A stretch of 64,000 bases of DNA from Acidobacteriota bacterium (GTDB lineage Bacteria; Acidobacteriota; Terriglobia; Acidiferrales; UBA7541), in the NCBI GenBank assembly GCA_013289695.1, contig JABCZK010000021.1:1-64000 (forward strand), written 5' to 3'. Below the pieces are notes generated by a model. It saw only the letters and a program-made list of their open reading frames with translations. It did not search any database and was not told the DNA's origin. The position numbers and the translations under genes are program-made. Shown piece by piece: positions 43,300 through 52,039 of this stretch; position 1 is the stretch's first letter; the number at the start of each line of letters is the position of its first letter.

Positions 43300-44355
43300 A
43301 TGCGACCCACGCTCTACGCTATATTGGGTGGTTTACACCTCATGTCCTGGATCGCACAGAAGGTCTTCGCCTACGAACGGATGCGCTTCGCGCAGGAGCC
43401 GAATCGCCGCGTGTTGCCGTTTGCCTGGGGGTTGGAACACATCGGCGGCTCGGCGAACGAACGCGACCCACGCGGCTGGCTGGAAAATTTCGCGCGCGAA
43501 ACCGTGGCGCACAGCGACGAATGGTTCGCCACCGACGCGGCCAAAGACTACGCCCTTGCGGATAACGTGCTCACCTTCACCAGTGCCATCGCATCGCCCT
43601 GGCCGGAAAATAATCGCGTGCACGCGCAATTTTTCCCGGCGCGCCGCAGCGGTCCCGCCGTGGTGGTGCTCGCGCAGTGGAATTCTCGCTGGGAAGAGCA
43701 GCAGAATGTCTGCCGCTGGCTCAACAAACTGGGCATCACCGCGGTGAAACTAAGCCTGCCGTATCACGATCGTCGCGCCGTCCCCGGACATCCGCGCGCG
43801 GATTATATGGTGAGCCCCAACCTCGGCCGCACGCTGCAGGCGAATCGCCAAGCCGTGCTGGACACGCGCCGCATCCTGCGCTGGCTCGAACAGCGAGGCT
43901 ACGCTCGCCTCGGAATCCTCGGCACTAGCATCGGTTCATGCCTTGCGTTTCTTACCATCGCGCATGAGCCAGCTCTGCGCGCCGGGGCGTTCCTGCATGT
44001 CTCCACGTATTTTGGCGATGTAGTCGCTGCGGGACTTACTACGTCGAATGTGTGGGAAACTCTGCATCACGAAATTTCTCTCGAGGAAGTGCGCCGCTAC
44101 TTTTCACCGATCAGTCCGTATCCTTATATTGCTCGTCTCCACGGCACGAGAACAAAAATTCTGGCGATCAGCGGCCGCTACGATCCCACGTTCCCCAGCG
44201 AGCTGACCGACGAATTCATCACGGCGATCCGCCGCGATGGCGTCGCGTTCGAAAACCTTTCGCTCCCGTGCGGTCACTATTCAATGGGAGTCCCCCCGTT
44301 CAGCTACGCAGTAGGGTACCGTTTCGGTACATTCCTCTTTCAGGCGCTCGCCTGA
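43300..44355 (+). CDS. Alpha/beta hydrolase
   Basis: The 351-residue protein has the alpha/beta-hydrolase triad: nucleophile Ser in GTSIGS (about residue 210), Asp in SGRYDPTFPSE and His in PCGHYSMG near the end. An N-terminal region of about 110 residues precedes the fold core. No signal peptide is clear. The substrate cannot be told. ATG 43300 has no strong ribosome site; the in-frame ATG at 43342 (MSWIAQKV) is an alternative start. It is a single-gene unit just outside the inverted-repeat segment. Confidence 0.83.
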   Translation: MRPTLYAILGGLHLMSWIAQKVFAYERMRFAQEPNRRVLPFAWGLEHIGGSANERDPRGWLENFARETVAHSDEWFATDAAKDYALADNVLTFTSAIASPWPENNRVHAQFFPARRSGPAVVVLAQWNSRWEEQQNVCRWLNKLGITAVKLSLPYHDRRAVPGHPRADYMVSPNLGRTLQANRQAVLDTRRILRWLEQRGYARLGILGTSIGSCLAFLTIAHEPALRAGAFLHVSTYFGDVVAAGLTTSNVWETLHHEISLEEVRRYFSPISPYPYIARLHGTRTKILAISGRYDPTFPSELTDEFITAIRRDGVAFENLSLPCGHYSMGVPPFSYAVGYRFGTFLFQALA

Positions 44356-44494
44356 GCCTCGGAGAAGGCTCATTCGCGGTGGTTTGGCGGAAGATTCGGT
44401 CCAGGCTGGAGGGAAGTCCATCGCTTTCAGCACGGTTAGAGAATTCTTAAAGTCCAAGGTGGCTGGTGCCGATTAGGACTGTGGAGGTAATCGA

Positions 44495-44695
44495 ATGACA
44501 AATCCAGCAGGCGCAATCTCGTTCAATCCGCAAGTGGCGCAGGCGCCGGCTTCGGCCGCAAAGCCAGCGGTGAATGTGGCCAAGGCGACGCCGCGGGACA
44601 GCGTCAACCTCCGTGCAGCGGGAAGAGCAGCAAGCCAGGCGCAACCTGGCTTAAGAGCGTCCAGGGACGTTAATCACGACGGCGACAGCAAGTAG
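44495..44695 (+). CDS. Small protein with a calcium-loop-like C terminus
   Basis: A 66-residue open frame begins at ATG 44495 with GGAGG seven bases upstream, a strong sign of translation. The sequence is Ala/Pro-rich and ends RDVNHDGDSK, which resembles the first half of an EF-hand or dockerin loop (DxNxDGD). There is no signal peptide or membrane helix. I do not recognise a family. The gene stands alone between the hydrolase and hutH. It may be a small calcium-binding or regulatory protein. Confidence 0.55.
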   Translation: MTNPAGAISFNPQVAQAPASAAKPAVNVAKATPRDSVNLRAAGRAASQAQPGLRASRDVNHDGDSK

Positions 44696-44800
44696 GTAAT
44701 CTCGCTCTCCTGTCGAATCCGTTCGGCCGCGATCCGGGCTTGACAAGGTGAGGTGAGGCCCCGATCGCGGATCTTTTTTGCGAGAAAGTAAATCGCCGGT

Positions 44801-46318
44801 TCAGCGCAAAATCGCGCTGAAATCGCCCGCGGCGATTCGTTGTTCGACCGCGCGAATGTCGGGCGCGAGCGAGCGGTCCGCTTCCACCATCTTCGATTCC
44901 GAACGCACGATGGCTTGCGCCTTCGCGGCCTGTGTGCCGGTGCGCAGAGGCGCCAGCAGGTCAATGCCTTGGCAAGCGGCCAATAATTCGATCGCCAGCA
45001 CGTTCCGCAAATTTCCCAGCATCGGTTGAATCCTGCGCGCCGCGCCCATTCCCATCGAAACGTAATCTTCCTGATTGGCGGACGTGGGAATTGAGTCCAC
45101 AGAATGCGGCGTGGCTTGCGTCTTCATTTCACTGGCGAGCGCGGCGGCGGCCACCTGCATGATCATGAATCCGGAATTTAGGCCCGCGTCACGCACCAGA
45201 AACGCGGGGAGCAAACTGGTCTGCGGATTGGTCATTTGTTCGATGCGGCGTTCGGAGATTCCCGCAAGCGTTGCCAGCGCCACCGCCAGTTGATCGGCCG
45301 CCATCGCCAGCGGCTGCCCGTGAAAATTTCCGCCACTGATCACGTCGCCGGAGTCGGCAAAAACTAAAGGATTATCCGTCGCGCTGTTCAATTCCACGGC
45401 CAGCGTCGCGCGCACCTGCGTGAGCGCGTCGCGCACCGCGCCATGCACTTGCGGCGTGCAACGCAGGCTATAAGCATCCTGCACGCGCTTGTCCTTTTCG
45501 GTGGCGCGATGCGATTCACGGATCGCACTGCCTTCGTTCAGCAGGCGCAGATTGCGCGCGGTGATGGCGTGCCCCGCGTAAGGACGCGCCGCCGCGATGC
45601 GCTCGTCGAATGCCGCGGGACTGCCGCGCAAAGCATCGAGCGATAATGCCGCAGCCACGTCGGCGCTATCCACCGCAATCTCGGTTTCCCGCAGCCCCAG
45701 CGCGAGCAGCGCCAGCATCGCTTGCGTGCCATTCAGAAGCGCCAGGCCTTCCTTAGCTTCCAGCGCAAGTGCCGCAATGCCCGCGCCGCGCATCGCGTCG
45801 CCGCCGGACATTTTGCGGCCTTGCAGACTCGCCTCGCCTTCGCCAATCGCCACCTGCGCCAAGTGCGCGAGCGGGGCGAGGTCCCCGGACGCGCCGACCG
45901 AGCCTTGCGATGGAATCACCGGATGCACGCCCGCGTTGAGCATCTTGCACAACGTCTCCGCCACCACCGGACGCACGCCGGAAAATCCCTTGGCGATGGC
46001 ATTCGCACGCAGCAGCAACATCGCGCGCGTTTCGTGCTCGCTGAGTGGCGCGCCCACGCCGCAGGAATGACTGCGCACCAAATTGACTTGCAGCTCGCCA
46101 ATCTGTTCGCGCGAAATGCGTACGGAAGCCATCTTCCCGAAGCCGGTATTTACGCCGTACACGGCCTGGTCCGACGCGATCAGGCGTTCGATCACCGCGC
46201 GCGACGCCAGCATCCGCTCGCGCGCCTGTGCAGCAAGCTCCACCTTCGCGCCGTCGAAAACGACACGGTGGAGTTGCCCAAAATCGAGATGTTCGCCGTC
46301 AATCTGTATTGCGCTCAT
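44801..46318 (-). CDS. hutH: Histidine ammonia-lyase
   Basis: HutH deaminates histidine to urocanate, the first step of histidine catabolism. The MIO prosthetic group forms from Ala-Ser-Gly at 143-145, seen in GSVGASGDLAPLAH. Other family blocks are YGVNTGFGKM, RSHSCGVG with the HAL-type Ser-His, NGTQAM, GGNFHGQPLA and EDYVSMG. The length of 505 residues is normal. Its start codon overlaps the stop of the thioesterase gene by four bases (ATGA), so translation is probably coupled. No other hut gene lies in the window; the upstream neighbours belong to leucine-type acyl-CoA degradation. Confidence 0.95.
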   Translation of the reverse strand: MSAIQIDGEHLDFGQLHRVVFDGAKVELAAQARERMLASRAVIERLIASDQAVYGVNTGFGKMASVRISREQIGELQVNLVRSHSCGVGAPLSEHETRAMLLLRANAIAKGFSGVRPVVAETLCKMLNAGVHPVIPSQGSVGASGDLAPLAHLAQVAIGEGEASLQGRKMSGGDAMRGAGIAALALEAKEGLALLNGTQAMLALLALGLRETEIAVDSADVAAALSLDALRGSPAAFDERIAAARPYAGHAITARNLRLLNEGSAIRESHRATEKDKRVQDAYSLRCTPQVHGAVRDALTQVRATLAVELNSATDNPLVFADSGDVISGGNFHGQPLAMAADQLAVALATLAGISERRIEQMTNPQTSLLPAFLVRDAGLNSGFMIMQVAAAALASEMKTQATPHSVDSIPTSANQEDYVSMGMGAARRIQPMLGNLRNVLAIELLAACQGIDLLAPLRTGTQAAKAQAIVRSESKMVEADRSLAPDIRAVEQRIAAGDFSAILR

Positions 46319-46767
46319 GAATGTGTGTGCTTCGGCCCGCGCGAGTGCGAGCCGTCCTTCAGGGCAGGGAAGTACTTGCGATATTTTTCCGGCAAAGATT
46401 TCGGCCGTCCCTGGCGGTCGCAGAAAACGTGCAACGTGTCTCCCGTGGCCAGCACTTCTCGCGATTCCTGGTGCACTATTTCGTACCCGAATTTCACGGT
46501 GCGCCGCTGCGACGCCAATATCTTGGTGCGCACCACCAGCAAATCGTCAAATCGCGCCGGCCGCTTGAAACGGCAGTGCGCGTCGGCGACCACGATGAAG
46601 CTATCGTCCTCGGCTTCCATTTTCTTGTATTCGAAGCCGAGCTGGCGGCACAAATCCACGCGGCCCACTTCAAACCACGTGAAATAATTGCCGTGGTACA
46701 CCACTCCCATTTGGTCCGTTTCGGCGTAGCGCACACGAATTGTAGTTTCTGTATATTCTATAATCAT
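46315..46767 (-). CDS. Hot-dog thioesterase, YbgC/FadM type
   Basis: The 150-residue protein is a 4-hydroxybenzoyl-CoA-thioesterase-like hot-dog enzyme. The N-terminal block VRYAETDQMGVVYHGNYFTW holds the catalytic Asp and the conserved HGNYF; the middle (RFDDLLVVRTKI) is also typical. It would hydrolyse a short or branched acyl-CoA. I start at ATG 46767, which begins MIIEYTET; the frame extends another 51 codons upstream without fold character. It overlaps hutH by four bases and follows the enoyl-CoA hydratase gene by 180 bases on the same strand. Confidence 0.9.
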   Translation of the reverse strand: MIIEYTETTIRVRYAETDQMGVVYHGNYFTWFEVGRVDLCRQLGFEYKKMEAEDDSFIVVADAHCRFKRPARFDDLLVVRTKILASQRRTVKFGYEIVHQESREVLATGDTLHVFCDRQGRPKSLPEKYRKYFPALKDGSHSRGPKHTHS

Positions 46768-46947
46768 TTGTAAATTGTTTTCCCGCGTCAAACCGTGTGT
46801 CATCCCGCTTGCGCTGAGTGCGTCCGGCGAAGGGAACACGGTCTCACGCTTGTTTCTTCGCGCCGCGGTTTGACGAGCGCGGGACGCAGAGCAGGAACGG
46901 CTTTTATGCGGATGCTGCAAATCTCCAACTCGCAGCGCGTCACGATT

Positions 46948-47766
46948 TCAATGTCCTGTCCATTTCGGATGGCGCTTTTCCAGAAACGAAGCCAGCCCCT
47001 CGCGAAAATCCTCAGTGGCGCGAATCGCTGCGTTTTCCTGCGTCGCCATTTCGATTTCCTGCGCCACCTCCTTTTCGTTGTATTGCAGCAGCAGCCGCTT
47101 CGTGCGACGCAGACTCGTAGGGCTCGCTTCCAAAAACCTCGCCGCCACTTCGTGCGCCCGCTTCAGCAAATTCTCCGCCGGGACGATTTGCGTCACCATC
47201 CCCAGCCGGAACGCCTCCGCCGCGTCAATAATCTCGCCGGTCAAAAGCAGCTCGCGCGCATGCTTTTCGCCAATCTGCCGCCGCAGCAGCACCGAGACCA
47301 GCGCGGGAATAAATCCGATGCGCACTTCGGTGTAACCGAACTTCGCCTCAGGCACCGCCAAGGTGATATCCGAAAACGTGGCGATCCCGCAGCCGCCCGC
47401 AATCGCCGCGCCGTTCACCGCCGTAATCAGCGGCTTCGGAAAACAGTACAGCCGGTGGAACATTCGCGCCATCTGCCGCGAATCCGCCAGATTTTCCTCT
47501 GGCGTCTGCTTCGCGATGGTCTGCAAAGTTTCCAGGTCCATCCCCGAGCAGAAACACCTGCCCGCGCCCGTAAGGATCACCACGCGCACCACGGGATTGC
47601 TTTCCGCCGCGTTCAACGCGCCGAGCAGCTCATCAATCATCGTGCTGGAGATGGCATTGCGCTTGTCCGGGCGGTTCAGAGTGATCGTGGCGGTCGCGGA
47701 ATCCGTCTCGTATTTTAAAGCGGTGTAATTCGCTGCCTCGGCGGATGTTTGTGGCTTGCTCTTCAT
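46948..47766 (-). CDS. Enoyl-CoA hydratase family, methylglutaconyl-CoA hydratase (LiuC) type
   Basis: The protein is a crotonase-fold enzyme. The oxyanion blocks are CFCSGMDLETL and AAIAGGCGIATF. The second Glu is in KFGYTEVRIGFIP, but the first catalytic Glu of classical hydratase is replaced by Gly (GGCGIA), as in LiuC-type hydratases that act on 3-methylglutaconyl-CoA. The position one gene upstream of HMG-CoA lyase in reverse pathway order fits: it would make the substrate of that lyase. At 272 residues it is complete. GTG 47769 and ATG 47766 are adjacent starts; I use the ATG. Confidence 0.86.
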   Translation of the reverse strand: MKSKPQTSAEAANYTALKYETDSATATITLNRPDKRNAISSTMIDELLGALNAAESNPVVRVVILTGAGRCFCSGMDLETLQTIAKQTPEENLADSRQMARMFHRLYCFPKPLITAVNGAAIAGGCGIATFSDITLAVPEAKFGYTEVRIGFIPALVSVLLRRQIGEKHARELLLTGEIIDAAEAFRLGMVTQIVPAENLLKRAHEVAARFLEASPTSLRRTKRLLLQYNEKEVAQEIEMATQENAAIRATEDFREGLASFLEKRHPKWTGH

Positions 47767-47813
47767 CACGGTTTTCTCTGCGTCCTCTGCGGTAAAAGCT
47801 TCTCCGTCACCCG

Positions 47814-48737
47814 CTAGTTCGGCTTACCCGTTTGCGCCGTATCAACCGAGTCAGTCGCATGCGCGAATTGTTCTCGCAACTCCCCAGTCATGGCGCAGGC
47901 CACCGCCAGCGATTTAGTATCAATCCCGGTAGAGACCCCGCGCGAGGCGAGTGTTGTCAGCACAACCTCCGTCGGAATGTTGCCAACCAATTCATCCCCT
48001 GCGAACGGGCATCCACCCATCCCCGTGAGCGCCCCGTCAAATCTCCGGCATCCCGCCTCATACGCCGCGAGGATTTTTTCGGCCGCGCGCTCCGGCCGGC
48101 TGTGCAGATGCACGCCGATTTCAACTCCCGCGACGCAACCTTTCACCGCCTGGTAAAGTTGCGCAACTTCCTCCGGGGACGCCGTTCCCACCGTATCCGC
48201 AAGCGAAACAGTGCGCACGCCCAAATCCTTCAGCCACACCAGCGTCTCCTCGACAATTTCCGCGCCCCACGGCTCCTCGTAAGGATTCCCGAACGCCATA
48301 GAAATATAAATCACCAGATTCTTTCCGGCCGCGCGCGTGTCGCGCTGCAGCTTTTCCACCAGCTCGCGCGATTCCGCTCGCGACATATTCGCGTTCGCGC
48401 GACGGAAGTAGGCCGAAATGGAATAAGGGTATCCGACCGTTGTTACTCCGGAAGTCGCGAGCGCCCGCTCGAGGCCCTGCGCGTTCACCACGATTCCAAT
48501 AATTTCCACCGGCACGCCGCTCGGCGCTTTCACTTGGCTCAGGCGCGCCATCACCGCTTCGCTGTCCGCCATCTGCGGCACGTGCTTCGGCGAAACGAAG
48601 CTCACCGCATCAATGTGGCGAAATCCCAGCGCAATCAGCCGGCTCAGATACTGTACTTTTTCTTCCGTCGGAATTACGTCGCGCAATCCCTGCCACGCGT
48701 CTCGCGGACATTCCACGATCGTCACTTCATTGGCCAT
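47814..48737 (-). CDS. Hydroxymethylglutaryl-CoA lyase
   Basis: The enzyme splits HMG-CoA into acetyl-CoA and acetoacetate, the last step of leucine breakdown. The signature GMGGCPFAGDELVGNIPTE with the active-site Cys lies near residue 240, the metal His pair in VHLHSRP, and the Arg-Asp pair near the N terminus in CPRDAWQG. This N-terminal motif is one residue shorter than the classical EVGPRDGLQ. At 307 residues the protein has normal length. It follows the small membrane protein gene by six bases and precedes the hydratase gene by 47 bases, within the same operon. Confidence 0.93.
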   Translation of the reverse strand: MANEVTIVECPRDAWQGLRDVIPTEEKVQYLSRLIALGFRHIDAVSFVSPKHVPQMADSEAVMARLSQVKAPSGVPVEIIGIVVNAQGLERALATSGVTTVGYPYSISAYFRRANANMSRAESRELVEKLQRDTRAAGKNLVIYISMAFGNPYEEPWGAEIVEETLVWLKDLGVRTVSLADTVGTASPEEVAQLYQAVKGCVAGVEIGVHLHSRPERAAEKILAAYEAGCRRFDGALTGMGGCPFAGDELVGNIPTEVVLTTLASRGVSTGIDTKSLAVACAMTGELREQFAHATDSVDTAQTGKPN

Positions 48738-48743
48738 AAGTTT

Positions 48744-49058
48744 TCAGAACCACGGGCTCCGGTAAATGTGCACTGCATACCACAACAAAAAAACCGACAG
48801 CAGCACGGAAAATCCCATGAGCGTCACAGCGATGCGCGAAATTTTCCCCTCGCTCGCCTTGATGATCGTCAGTGCCGCCGCAACGACAATTCCGATCGCG
48901 CTGATATACTGCGACACCTGATACATAAACCACAGTGCCGAGCTGTGGTACGAACTCCCCGAAATCTGCGCCGAAACGAACACAGCCAGCACGGCCGGCA
49001 GACACAACAACATCGTAACGCCGAACATTCCGTAGCCGCCGCTTCGCTGGTTCGTCAT
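48744..49058 (-). CDS. Small membrane protein, three helices
   Basis: I do not recognise a family. The 104-residue protein has three hydrophobic segments (about 11-32, 49-65 and 74-95), a short polar N terminus and a C terminus ending in aromatic residues. It lies between the carboxyltransferase and HMG-CoA lyase genes, six bases upstream of the latter, so it is probably cotranscribed. A role in uptake or in membrane attachment of the pathway is only a guess from context. Confidence 0.65.
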   Translation of the reverse strand: MTNQRSGGYGMFGVTMLLCLPAVLAVFVSAQISGSSYHSSALWFMYQVSQYISAIGIVVAAALTIIKASEGKISRIAVTLMGFSVLLSVFLLWYAVHIYRSPWF

Positions 49059-49142
49059 CGTCTGATCAGGAGTGCATAGTCGAAACTTCCCGTCTGACGG
49101 CTGGTTTTTCTCAACTTTCGACTTTTAACCGTTAGCTTTCAA

Positions 49143-50837
49143 CTATGTCTGCAAGACCCCAGTTTTAAGCTCCGCGACTTTCGGATTTAACGACGCCGCT
49201 TCTAAAGCCTCAATCAGCGCCTCGCGCGTATGCGCTGGATCGATTATCGCATCCACCCACAAACGCGCCGCAGCATATCGCGGATCGGTCTGATGTTCGT
49301 AGGTCTTGCGAATCGATTCGTGCAGCTCCTTTTTCTCGGCGTCGCTTAGTTTTTTCCCTTCGCGCTCCAATTGCTTGATCTTGATTTCCACCAGCGTCCC
49401 CGCCGCCGAATCCCCGCTCATTACCGCATAGCGCGCCGTCGGCCACGCAAACACAAAACGCGGATCGTAAGCTTTGCCGCACATCGCGTAATGCCCGGCG
49501 CCAAAACTCCCGCCGCAAATAACCGCGATCTTTGGCACCACGCTGTTTGCCACCGCGTTCACCATCTTCGCGCCCGCACGAATAATCCCGCTCCACTCCG
49601 CTTCCTTGCCCACCATAAATCCATTCACGTCGTGCAGAAAAATCAGCGGCAGCAGATTTTGATTGCAATCCAGAATAAATCGCGCGGCCTTATCCGCCGA
49701 CTCGTTGTAAATCACTCCGCCAAACTCGATGCGCTTTTCGCCCGTTCCGGGCGCCACGGTGCTCACGTTCTTCTTCTGGTTCGCCACAATCCCCACGGCC
49801 CAGCCGCCGATACGCGCGTAGCCGCACAAAAGCGTCTGCCCGTACTCCGCGCGATATTCCTCGAACTCGCTGCGGTCGACGATGCGCGCAATAATTTCGT
49901 GCATGTCGTACTGCTTGCCGGGGCTCGCCGAAAAGACGCCGTAAATGCCTTCCGCAGCGTACGCCGGCGCCGCCGCGGTCTTATGATCGAACGGCGCTCC
50001 CGCCGCGTGGCCCATCTTATCCACCAGCGCGCGCAACCGCTTGATGCATGCAGCATCATCCGCCTCGCGAAAATCAATCGTGCCGCTAATCTGCGCGTGC
50101 ATCTGCGCTCCGCCCAATTCTTCGGCCGACGTCTTCTGCCCGATCGCAGCCTGCACCAGCGCCGGTCCGGCTAGAAATAATCCGCTGCCTTCGGTCATTA
50201 GAATTTTGTCGCACATCACCGGCAGATAAGCCCCGCCAGCGACGCACATACCCATAATCGCGGTGATCTGCGGAATGCCCATCGCGCTCATCACCGCATT
50301 ATTGCGAAAGACGCGCCCAAAATCGTCCGTATCAGGGAACACGTCCTCTTGCAGCGGCAAAAAGACTCCAGCGGAATCCACCAGGTAAATCGTGGGAATG
50401 TGATTTTCAATCGCGATGTTCTGCGCGCGGATCACTTTCTTCGCGGTCATCGGGAAAAACGCTCCGGCTTTCACCGTAGCGTCATTCGCGATGATCACCA
50501 CTTGTCGCCCGGAAACCCGTGCAAGTCCGGTGATCGTCCCAGCTGCCGGAGCCCCGCCCCACTCCTGATACATTTCGTGCGCGGCGTAAAGTCCCAGCTC
50601 GAAAAACTCGGTCTTCGCGTCCATCAGTTTCGCGATGCGTTCACGCGCCGTCAGGCGGTTTTTCTTGTGCTGCGCTTCGATGGCCTTCGCGCCGCCGCCC
50701 TGGCGGATGTGCTGCTCTTGGTTTTTTATTTCCGTCAGGCGGTCCACCATCAGCCGGCTGTTCTTCTCGAAGTCAGCCGTCTTCTCATCCACGCGCGTTT
50801 CGATTTTGGTTCCGCTCACCTCGCGCTCTCCTCGCAT
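49143..50837 (-). CDS. Acyl-CoA carboxylase carboxyltransferase subunit, probably methylcrotonoyl-CoA carboxylase beta
   Basis: The protein moves a carboxyl group from biotin to an acyl-CoA. It has two crotonase-like halves: the N-terminal one with NDATVKAGAFFPMT, LVDSAGVFLPLQEDVFPD and GMCVAGGAYLPVM, and the C-terminal one with DVNGFMVGKEAEWSGI, GGSFGAGHYAM and WPTARYAVMSGDSAAGTL. The 564-residue length and blocks fit MccB-type subunits. With hydratase and HMG-CoA lyase in the operon, 3-methylcrotonoyl-CoA is the likely substrate. The biotin carboxylase/biotin carrier subunit and isovaleryl-CoA dehydrogenase are not in the window. A propionyl- or geranyl-type substrate cannot be excluded. 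Confidence 0.87.
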   Translation of the reverse strand: MRGEREVSGTKIETRVDEKTADFEKNSRLMVDRLTEIKNQEQHIRQGGGAKAIEAQHKKNRLTARERIAKLMDAKTEFFELGLYAAHEMYQEWGGAPAAGTITGLARVSGRQVVIIANDATVKAGAFFPMTAKKVIRAQNIAIENHIPTIYLVDSAGVFLPLQEDVFPDTDDFGRVFRNNAVMSAMGIPQITAIMGMCVAGGAYLPVMCDKILMTEGSGLFLAGPALVQAAIGQKTSAEELGGAQMHAQISGTIDFREADDAACIKRLRALVDKMGHAAGAPFDHKTAAAPAYAAEGIYGVFSASPGKQYDMHEIIARIVDRSEFEEYRAEYGQTLLCGYARIGGWAVGIVANQKKNVSTVAPGTGEKRIEFGGVIYNESADKAARFILDCNQNLLPLIFLHDVNGFMVGKEAEWSGIIRAGAKMVNAVANSVVPKIAVICGGSFGAGHYAMCGKAYDPRFVFAWPTARYAVMSGDSAAGTLVEIKIKQLEREGKKLSDAEKKELHESIRKTYEHQTDPRYAAARLWVDAIIDPAHTREALIEALEAASLNPKVAELKTGVLQT

Positions 50838-50905
50838 AAATCCGCACGATCATCAGTCTTCCACAGTTTGCCGCAGATGCAGGATTTTATCATCCCTGAA
50901 TTGTT

Positions 50906-50933
50906 TTGACTCGCGCTGCGGTTGCGCTAGAAT
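50906..50933 (+). promoter_or_regulatory. Sigma-70-like promoter before a structured leader
   Basis: TTGACT at 50906-50911 and TAGAAT at 50928-50933 are 16 bases apart. Transcription should begin near 50940, about 210 bases before the start codon of the GNAT gene. This is an unusually long leader for the window. Confidence 0.55.
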
Positions 50934-50938
50934 TGCGT

Positions 50939-51093
50939 CGGCCCGCGGTAACGCCGCGGATCACATCTCTCCTCTGGAGGCGCCTATGCGCTGCGGTATG
51001 CCTGCGATGCATAGGACTGCCTCCGGCTCGCCCCGTTAACACCGGCGTTTCGGTGATTTTCTTAATCCTGAGGCATCGCCCTTCAAGCGATTT
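50939..51093 (+). ncRNA. Putative structured non-coding RNA or leader
   Basis: Directly downstream of the promoter lie four possible hairpins. These are CCGCGG pairing with itself (50943-50948/50954-50959), a long two-part stem (GGAGGC 50976-50981 with GCCTCC 51019-51024, and CCTATGC 50983-50989 with GCATAGG 51009-51015), CACCG/CGGTG (51040-51044/51051-51055), and ATCGC/GCGAT (51075-51079/51087-51091). No protein-coding frame with a good start covers it. It may be a riboswitch-like leader of the GNAT gene or an independent small RNA. I could not match it to a known riboswitch core. Confidence 0.45.
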
Positions 51094-51148
51094 AGGTTGG
51101 CCCTCGCTCGTCTAACGGCGCAAACAGGCGCGCACAGGAGATTCACCA

Positions 51149-51964
51149 ATGCGTTTTATTGATTTAGATTTGGCACGCCGCGTGGAAATGGCCGAAGCCA
51201 ACGCCGGACGCGAATGCGCCGAGGCGTGCCACCGCCTGCACCCGGATTATCCGGTAGCCCTACAAGAAATCGCAGGAGGCGTCGCCGTTTTTGCCGGCGT
51301 GGATTCGCCGGTCACGCAAGCCATCGGAGTAGGCCTGCGCGGCCCGGTCAGCGGCGGCGAACTTGACGCGCTCGGCGAATTTTTTCATTCGCGCAACGCT
51401 CCGGCGGCGGTCGAGCTGTGCCCGCTGGTGGAAATGAGTCTCTACCAGAAATTCGCCGCGCGCAATTATCGACTGCTGGAGGTGTCAAACGTTCTGCTCC
51501 TCGATGGCCTGGCGTCGGCGCGCATTTCCGAAAAGTCACCGCCAGGCGTAACCGTCCGCGCCGCGACGCGCGACGAATCGAAACTCTGGACAATCACCGT
51601 AGCCCAAGGCTTCGCCGAACAATTTCCAGTGACTCAGCCGATTCTCGACGTGATGGAAGGCTTCTGCTATCGTGCCACAGCCTGCTGCTTCCTCGCGTTC
51701 GCAAATGGCGAGGCCGCCGGCGGCGCCGCAGTTTCTGCCGACCGCGGTGTCTGCGGGCTCTTCGGCGCCAGCACGCTGCCCGCATTCCGCCGCAAGGGTG
51801 TGCAGTCAGCCTTGCTCGCAACACGCCTCGCCTGGGCGCGCGAAAAAGGCTGCGATCTAGCCGTCAGCATCGCGCAACCCGGCAGCGTCTCGCATCGCAA
51901 CATCGAGCGCAGCGGCTTCCGCGTAGCCTACACCCGCACAAAACTCATCCTCCCGCCGTCGTAG
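51149..51964 (+). CDS. GNAT-family N-acetyltransferase
   Basis: The 271-residue protein has its acetyltransferase fold in the C-terminal half (about 130-270): TVRAATRDES at the first strand, GGAAVSADRGVCGLFGAST, then the acetyl-CoA-binding stretch PAFRRKGVQSALLATRLAWA and SHRNIERSGFRVAYTR at the end. The N-terminal half may be a second, degenerate GNAT fold. AGGAG lies eight bases before ATG 51149. The gene stands alone on the plus strand inside a long minus-strand block and follows a structured leader. The acceptor substrate is unknown. Confidence 0.88.
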   Translation: MRFIDLDLARRVEMAEANAGRECAEACHRLHPDYPVALQEIAGGVAVFAGVDSPVTQAIGVGLRGPVSGGELDALGEFFHSRNAPAAVELCPLVEMSLYQKFAARNYRLLEVSNVLLLDGLASARISEKSPPGVTVRAATRDESKLWTITVAQGFAEQFPVTQPILDVMEGFCYRATACCFLAFANGEAAGGAAVSADRGVCGLFGASTLPAFRRKGVQSALLATRLAWAREKGCDLAVSIAQPGSVSHRNIERSGFRVAYTRTKLILPPS

Positions 51965-52039
51965 TTGCAACTAATCGGCGTTCGCGTAATTGGAATGTAG
52001 GGGCGAGTCTAAGGCCCGCCCCGCCCCGCCGAGCTCGGT

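Noticed and set aside
46795-47718. 307-codon open frame on the plus strand opposite the hydratase gene
   Set aside because: Composition is dominated by Arg, His and Gln as expected for the antisense of a GC-rich gene; the minus-strand frame has clear crotonase motifs.
50987-51040. Possible tiny gene starting at ATG 50987 with GGAGGC upstream
   Set aside because: The frame ends after 17 codons and the apparent ribosome site is one arm of the long hairpin.
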